NCBI GenBank assembly: GCA_016296185.1
Contig: JAEDJT010000006.1
Span: 1 to 55,469 of the forward strand
Direction of reading: 5' to 3'
Origin: Bacilli bacterium
GTDB taxonomy: Bacteria; Bacillota_I; Bacilli_A; RF39; UBA660
Length of the DNA stretch: 55,469 nt
Part shown: positions 51,412 to 55,469 of the stretch, piece by piece
Layout of the letters: every line of letters starts with the position of its first letter
How positions within the stretch are numbered: the stretch's first letter is position 1
Made by a program: the position numbers and the translations under genes
The notes under the pieces: generated by a model
Seen by the model: the letters and a program-made list of their open reading frames with translations, nothing else
Databases searched by the model: none
What the model was told of the DNA's origin: nothing

Positions 51412-52551
51412 ATGGAACGTTCACAAATTGCAGAAGAGAAACTTCGTCTTATGGTATTTAAAAGTGCTTTAGAGTTAGGAACTAAAGTAGATGAACATTT
51501 ATTAGAAATGTATGGGTTAGATAAAGAAAAATATACTTTTATGTTACCTATTAGCCAAAATTTTTTTGATGATGGCCATTTAAAAGTTCAAATTAATGAA
51601 ACTGTTAGAGGTAAGGATGTATTTGCTTTAACAGATATTGGTAATTATTCTTTAGAATATAAAATGAGAGGTATGATTAATCATACTAGTCCTAATGATT
51701 TAATGATGGAGTTAAAGGATGGTATTGGAGCATGTAATTGTCATGCTAAAAATATTAATATTATAATGCCTTTATTGTATGCTGGAAGACAACATAGAAG
51801 AAATTCTAGAGAAAATCTTATGTGTGGATTAAATCTACACGAATTAGATCAAACAGCTAGAGTTAAAAGTTTTATTACATTTGATGCTCATGATCAAGGT
51901 GTTGAACATGCTATTCATAATATGGAATTTGATAACTTTTTAGTATCTAATACTATTATAGAAAGAATAGTAAATGATTTTAGTAAAGAAGATTTAGAAA
52001 ATTTAGTATTTATTGCACCGGACAATGGAGCAGCTGCTAGAAGAAATATTTATTTAAATAGTTTCAATTATTCTGAAATTCATAGAGAAGCTGGTAGTTT
52101 TGTTAAGCAAAGAGACTACAATCGCATTGTTAATGGTAAGAATCCTATTATTAGTCATGATTATTGTGGAAATGATAATTTAGAAGGCACTACAGCATTG
52201 GTTACTGATGATATGATTTCTAGTGGTTCTAGTATGTTTGATGTTATTGAAGAATTACATAAACGTGGTGTTAAAAAAATATATATTGTTGTTACATATG
52301 CACTATTTACTAGAGGTATTGAAAAATTCGAAGATTATTATAAAAAAGGAATATTAGATGGTGTATATACAACAAATTTAAGTTATATTCCTGAAGAGTA
52401 TAAAAAGAGAGAATGGATGCATGTTTGTGATTGTTCACCATTACTTGCTCAAATTATTTACAATATTCATAATGATTTATCTATTTCTGAAATTTTAAGA
52501 GATAAATCATATCCAGTTAAGTTATTAGAGAATAAATTTAAGAATAATTAA
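51412..52551 (+). CDS. prs: Divergent ribose-phosphate pyrophosphokinase
   Basis: Prs makes PRPP from ribose 5-phosphate and ATP. The 379-residue protein is longer than classical Prs (about 315) and diverged, but keeps the order of motifs: INETVRGKDVFALTDI, a MPLLYAGRQHRRNSRENLM segment matching the ATP/flexible-loop region with its RQ pair, FDAHDQGVEH in place of DLHxxQ, and the PRPP loop LVTDDMISSGSSM. N-terminal 60 residues have no clear match to classical Prs. Such long variants occur in other Firmicutes. GGAGG lies nine bases before ATG 51412. Flanked by terminators, it is a single-gene unit. Confidence 0.82.
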   Translation: MERSQIAEEKLRLMVFKSALELGTKVDEHLLEMYGLDKEKYTFMLPISQNFFDDGHLKVQINETVRGKDVFALTDIGNYSLEYKMRGMINHTSPNDLMMELKDGIGACNCHAKNINIIMPLLYAGRQHRRNSRENLMCGLNLHELDQTARVKSFITFDAHDQGVEHAIHNMEFDNFLVSNTIIERIVNDFSKEDLENLVFIAPDNGAAARRNIYLNSFNYSEIHREAGSFVKQRDYNRIVNGKNPIISHDYCGNDNLEGTTALVTDDMISSGSSMFDVIEELHKRGVKKIYIVVTYALFTRGIEKFEDYYKKGILDGVYTTNLSYIPEEYKKREWMHVCDCSPLLAQIIYNIHNDLSISEILRDKSYPVKLLENKFKNN

Positions 52552-52591
52552 TTCATAGTTATAACAAACCTTTTAGATATAATAAATTGAT

Positions 52592-52623
52592 AAAAAAAAG
52601 TATTCTATAATGCTTTTTTTTTT
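52592..52623 (+). terminator. Intrinsic terminator after prs
   Basis: AAAGTATT and AATGCTTT arms (one G-T pair) with a four-base loop, then a long T run. Confidence 0.8.
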
Positions 52624-52664
52624 ATGATTTTATTGTATAATATACCCTTAAGTAGGTGGGAAGT

Positions 52665-53453
52665 ATGAGTGGAATAAAATTTAAAAATTTATCATTTTCT
52701 TACGAAGGTAAAGAAGTTTTTAATAACCTTAATTTTACTCTAAGAAAAGATAAAAGCCTTAGTATTATTTCACCATCTGGACATGGTAAAACCACCTTAT
52801 TAAAACTTTTAAATAATGAATTATTATATAGTGGAGAAATTACTATTAATGGTTTGAATGTTGATGTAGATAATGTTGATAAAACAAATGAAATTATTAA
52901 AGTTGTTTTTAGAAATTCTAAATTTATTTGTGAAACTGTTAAAGATGAATTATTATATGGATTAAATCAAAATAATGTTTCTAAAAAAGAAATAGAAAAT
53001 AGATTAGATGATATTAATTTATTTTTTAATATTAAACATTTATATAATTGTAAGATTGTTGATTTGAATGATAATGATAGAATCTTAATAAAAATACTTA
53101 GTTATGCAATTATGGAACCAAGTTATATTGCATTAGATGATTTATTCTTATTTTTAAATAATAGAACTGAAATTTTATTATTAAATTATTTAAATTATAA
53201 GAATATAATTTTAATAAATGTTACTTCTGATCTTGAAGATGTTTTATATACTGATTATGTATTATGTTTATTTGATGGTAAAAGTGCTATTGATGGAAAA
53301 ACAATTGATGTATTAAAAAATGAAAAAATATTAAAAAGATTAGGTTTTTCTTTACCTTTTATGGTTGATTTATCTATTCAGCTACAAGCTTATAATTTAA
53401 TTAGTAAAATGTATTTGAATAAGGAAGCGATGGTGAGGAATTTATGGAAATAG
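52665..53453 (+). CDS. Degenerate EcfA1-like ABC ATPase
   Basis: In ECF vitamin transporters EcfA1 and EcfA2 are the ATPases. The 262-residue protein has the ABC outline (IKFKNLSFSYEGKEVFNNLNF start, SGEITINGLNVD) and a near-complete Walker A SPSGHGKTTL (about 37-46). Every other catalytic element is altered: the Q-loop VFQNP is VFRNS, LSGGQ is LNDND, Walker B LDEP is LDDLF and the switch His (TH) is TS. It may bind but hardly hydrolyse ATP. It overlaps the next gene by ten bases. Position before truA and rplM is the ecfA1-ecfA2-ecfT locus of Firmicutes, with ecfT missing. No frame damage is seen. Confidence 0.78.
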   Translation: MSGIKFKNLSFSYEGKEVFNNLNFTLRKDKSLSIISPSGHGKTTLLKLLNNELLYSGEITINGLNVDVDNVDKTNEIIKVVFRNSKFICETVKDELLYGLNQNNVSKKEIENRLDDINLFFNIKHLYNCKIVDLNDNDRILIKILSYAIMEPSYIALDDLFLFLNNRTEILLLNYLNYKNIILINVTSDLEDVLYTDYVLCLFDGKSAIDGKTIDVLKNEKILKRLGFSLPFMVDLSIQLQAYNLISKMYLNKEAMVRNLWK

Positions 53454-54262
53454 TTTTTAATAATGTTTCTTATTCTGATAAGAAAAAATCGCAAGATAAG
53501 TTATTAGATAGTCTTAGTTTAGATATTATTTCTGGTTCTATAACTGGTTTTATAAATGATAAATGTTTTATAGATTTATTATTAACTTTATCTAAAAAGC
53601 CTTCTAGTGGAGAATTATTGTTTAATGGTGTATCAATAAAGAAAACAACTAAAGTTTCTGATTATAAGGTTTTATTAAGTAAAATAGGTTATGTGTATGA
53701 TTCAGATGATTATATTTATAAAGAAAATACTGTTAAAGAATATATAAATAATCAATTATCATTACATAAATATGATGATATTAATATTAATAAAAGAGTT
53801 TCAGATTCATTACGATTAGTTGGATTAAATGATTCATTTATTGATAAGAATCCTAATGATTTATCTTTTATTGAACAAAAGTTAATTATGTTAGCTGCTG
53901 TTTTAGGTTTCAATCCTGATGTTATTGTTCTTAAGGATTTTGAAAAAGGATTATCTTTTAGAGAAAAGGATAGTTATAAAAAGTTATTTTTAAAGCTTAA
54001 GAATAAACTAAATAAAACAATTATTGTTATTACTAATGATGTTAGTTTTATGTTTGATCTTGTTGATAATTATTATGTTATTAACAATGGAAAATTAGTT
54101 TTAAGTGGAACTAAGAAAGATTTTTATAATGAAGAGTTGTATAATTATGTTGAGATGCCTAAGATTGTTGAGTTTACAAATTATGCAAATAGTAAAGGTT
54201 GTAATATTTTAGAATATACAGATTTTAAAGAATTAATTAAAGAAATATATAGGAAAGTATAA
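53444..54262 (+). CDS. Degenerate EcfA2-like ABC protein without Walker A
   Basis: The 272-residue protein aligns with EcfA2 from end to end: EIVFNNVSYSD start, SGELLFNGVSI, IGYVYDSDDYIYKENTVKEYI, and the typical VINNGKLVLSGTKKDFY end. The Walker A GHTGSGKST position reads INDKCFIDL, with no GK; the Q-loop, signature (LSFIEQ for LSGGQ), Walker B (LKDFE for LDEP) and switch His (TN) are also lost. It cannot be a working ATPase but keeps an intact 819-base frame and clean junctions, so it appears selected for something else. GAGG precedes the ATG. truA follows 13 bases on. Confidence 0.78.
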   Translation: MEIVFNNVSYSDKKKSQDKLLDSLSLDIISGSITGFINDKCFIDLLLTLSKKPSSGELLFNGVSIKKTTKVSDYKVLLSKIGYVYDSDDYIYKENTVKEYINNQLSLHKYDDININKRVSDSLRLVGLNDSFIDKNPNDLSFIEQKLIMLAAVLGFNPDVIVLKDFEKGLSFREKDSYKKLFLKLKNKLNKTIIVITNDVSFMFDLVDNYYVINNGKLVLSGTKKDFYNEELYNYVEMPKIVEFTNYANSKGCNILEYTDFKELIKEIYRKV

Positions 54263-54275
54263 AAGGGGTGATTAT

Positions 54276-54995
54276 ATGAACTATTTAATTAAGATTGCTT
54301 ATGATGGAAGTAAGTTTTATGGGTTTCAAAGATTAAATGAAGAACAAAGTGTACAAAAGGTTTTAGAAGAAGCTTTAACTAAAATTAATAAAAGTGAAGT
54401 TGTTGTTAAAGGTGCTGGTAGAACTGATAGAGGAGTTCATGCAAATGGACAAGGTGTTTCATTTAAACTTGATATTAATATTGATGAAGAAGGATTAAAA
54501 AGTGCTTTAAACTCACTAGTTAAACCTTATATTTATGTTAAAGAAGTTAAATCTGTAGAAGAGGATTTTCATGCAAGATTTTCTACTGTTGGTAAAAGAT
54601 ATATTTATAAGATTAATTTAGGTGAATATAATCCTATTGATGTGGATTATATTTATCAATGTGAATATAAATTAGATATAGATAAAATGAAGGAAGTAGC
54701 TGAATTACTTAAAGGAGTTCATGATTTTCATAATTTTGTTTCTGGTGAAAGAGAAGATTATACATGTATTATTTACGATATTAAATTTGAATTAGATAAT
54801 AATATTTTATCTATTATTTTTGATGGAAAAAGTTTCTATAGATATATGGTAAGAAATTTAGTTGGAGCAATGATAGAAGTTGGTAGAGGTAAACAAGATA
54901 TTTCTTATGTTAAATTCCTCCTAGATTCTGCTGAAAATATGGGTATTTATACTGCTCCAGCATGTGGATTATACTTAGAAAATGTCCAATATTAA
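54276..54995 (+). CDS. truA: tRNA pseudouridine(38-40) synthase
   Basis: TruA converts uridines 38-40 of many tRNAs to pseudouridine. The 239-residue protein has YDGSKFYGFQRL, the catalytic aspartate in GAGRTDRGVHA (about 49-59), the RYIYKI segment and the final FYRYMVRNLVGAMIEVGRG motif. GGGGTGAT precedes the ATG. The order degenerate ecfA pair-truA-rplM retains the usual Firmicute locus. Confidence 0.97.
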   Translation: MNYLIKIAYDGSKFYGFQRLNEEQSVQKVLEEALTKINKSEVVVKGAGRTDRGVHANGQGVSFKLDINIDEEGLKSALNSLVKPYIYVKEVKSVEEDFHARFSTVGKRYIYKINLGEYNPIDVDYIYQCEYKLDIDKMKEVAELLKGVHDFHNFVSGEREDYTCIIYDIKFELDNNILSIIFDGKSFYRYMVRNLVGAMIEVGRGKQDISYVKFLLDSAENMGIYTAPACGLYLENVQY

Positions 54996-55034
54996 AAAAA
55001 ATTTTAAAAAAATCGAAAAAATCACTGATTTTAT

Positions 55035-55063
55035 TTGACAATTCCCTTTGTTTCACATATAAT
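55035..55063 (+). promoter_or_regulatory. Consensus sigma-A promoter of rplM
   Basis: TTGACA (55035-55040), 17 bases, TATAAT (55058-55063): an exact match to the consensus and the strongest promoter in the window, driving rplM (and presumably rpsI). Confidence 0.9.
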
Positions 55064-55085
55064 TTTAACTGGTACATTTTATTGG

Positions 55086-55138
55086 ATTGAATTTGTTAGC
55101 CTTGGGAAAGCGAAGCAAAGGAGACCACTGAAAGGAAA
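55086..55138 (+). promoter_or_regulatory. Candidate L13 leader RNA
   Basis: The 75-nt leader holds TTAGCCTTGGGAAAGCGAAG and a following AAGG that closes a CCTT/AAGG stem around a small GC-GAA-GC hairpin. Firmicute rplM leaders often carry an L13-binding structure for feedback. It is placed right but not proven to match that family. Confidence 0.4.
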
Positions 55139-55144
55139 TTAGAT

Positions 55145-55469
55145 ATGAATACATTCATGCAAAGTAAAGAAACTGTTGAACGTAAATGGTATGTAATCGA
55201 TGCTGAAGGTGTTACTTTAGGTAGACTTGCTAGTCAAGTTGCTATGGTATTAAGAGGTAAAAATAAACCTACTTTTACACCACACATTGATTGTGGAGAC
55301 TATGTTATTATCGTTAATGCTGAAAAAGTTAAATTAACTGGTAACAAATTAAATGACAAGAAATACTATAACCATAGTGGTTATGTAGGTGGTTTAAGAG
55401 AAAGAACTGCAAAAACTATGATTGAAAAATATCCAGAAGAAATGATTGAAAGAGCTGTTAAAGGAATGC
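55145..55469 (+). CDS. rplM: 50S ribosomal protein L13 (partial, 3' end beyond window)
   Basis: The first 108 codons are present: MNTFMQSKETVERKWYVIDA, LGRLASQVAMVLRGKNKPTFTPHIDCGDYVIIVNAEKV, then YYNHSGYVGGLRERTAK, all L13 hallmarks. L13 is an early 23S assembly protein. AAAGGAAA precedes the ATG. It is cut by the window edge; rpsI (S9) is expected next. Confidence 0.97.
   Translation, partial: MNTFMQSKETVERKWYVIDAEGVTLGRLASQVAMVLRGKNKPTFTPHIDCGDYVIIVNAEKVKLTGNKLNDKKYYNHSGYVGGLRERTAKTMIEKYPEEMIERAVKGM

Noticed and set aside
52665..54262. Calling the ECF-type ATPases pseudogenes
   Set aside because: Both frames are full length with good ribosome sites and overlapping junctions; only catalytic motifs are lost.

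Overview
This AT-rich window is centred on a bacterial chromosome replication origin (about 23.0-24.8 kb). It uses the standard genetic code. Gene order and families point to Firmicutes, class Bacilli, probably one of the AT-rich uncultured gut-type lineages near Erysipelotrichales/RF39; that placement is inference. Nearly every gene left of the origin is on the minus strand and every gene right of it is on the plus strand, so transcription follows replication. The one exception is a class A penicillin-binding protein at 13.3-15.3 kb.

Left arm, reading outward from the origin: rpmH-rnpA-yidC-jag-mnmE-mnmG-rsmG-noc, then the PBP, then a ywiB-like gene-argS-rpoE-prfA-prmC-spoIIR-murA. After these come a roughly 430-nt structured RNA that I cannot name, a CNNM/DUF21-like membrane protein, rpmE, rpiB, a DUF1146 gene, spoIID, a spoIIQ-like gene, hpf and secA.

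Right arm: dnaA-dnaN-comK-recF-gyrB-gyrA, then a gene-free stretch with three parS sites, one Noc-type site, simple repeats and the SRP RNA gene. Next come tadA-dnaX-ebfC-recR-bofA-holB-ricT-yabB-pth-mfd-spoVT, a Met-type T-box with a HAD hydrolase and metG, a cluster of Noc-type sites, then tatD, a 3D-domain protein, rsmA, yabG, veg, spoVG, yabP, yabQ and divIC. The arm ends with a GH5 cellulase lipoprotein, a divergent prs, two degenerate ECF-type ATPases, truA and the start of rplM.

The genes cover replication initiation and clamp loading, chromosome organisation, tRNA and ribosome maturation, translation, cell-wall synthesis, protein export and an endospore programme (spoIID, spoIIQ-like, spoIIR, bofA, spoVT, yabG, spoVG, yabP, yabQ). 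The organism is therefore probably a spore-former, or descends from one recently.

The most unusual items are: the unassigned RNA whose promoter -35 box sits in the loop of the murA terminator; a Noc-type ParB with a 240-residue acidic linker and no N-terminal membrane helix, accompanied by matching sites and separate parS sites; an EcfA1/EcfA2 pair that has lost nearly all ATPase motifs, with no ecfT beside it; comK in the slot where yaaA usually lies; and a recurring promoter layout of terminator, extended -10 and very short leader.
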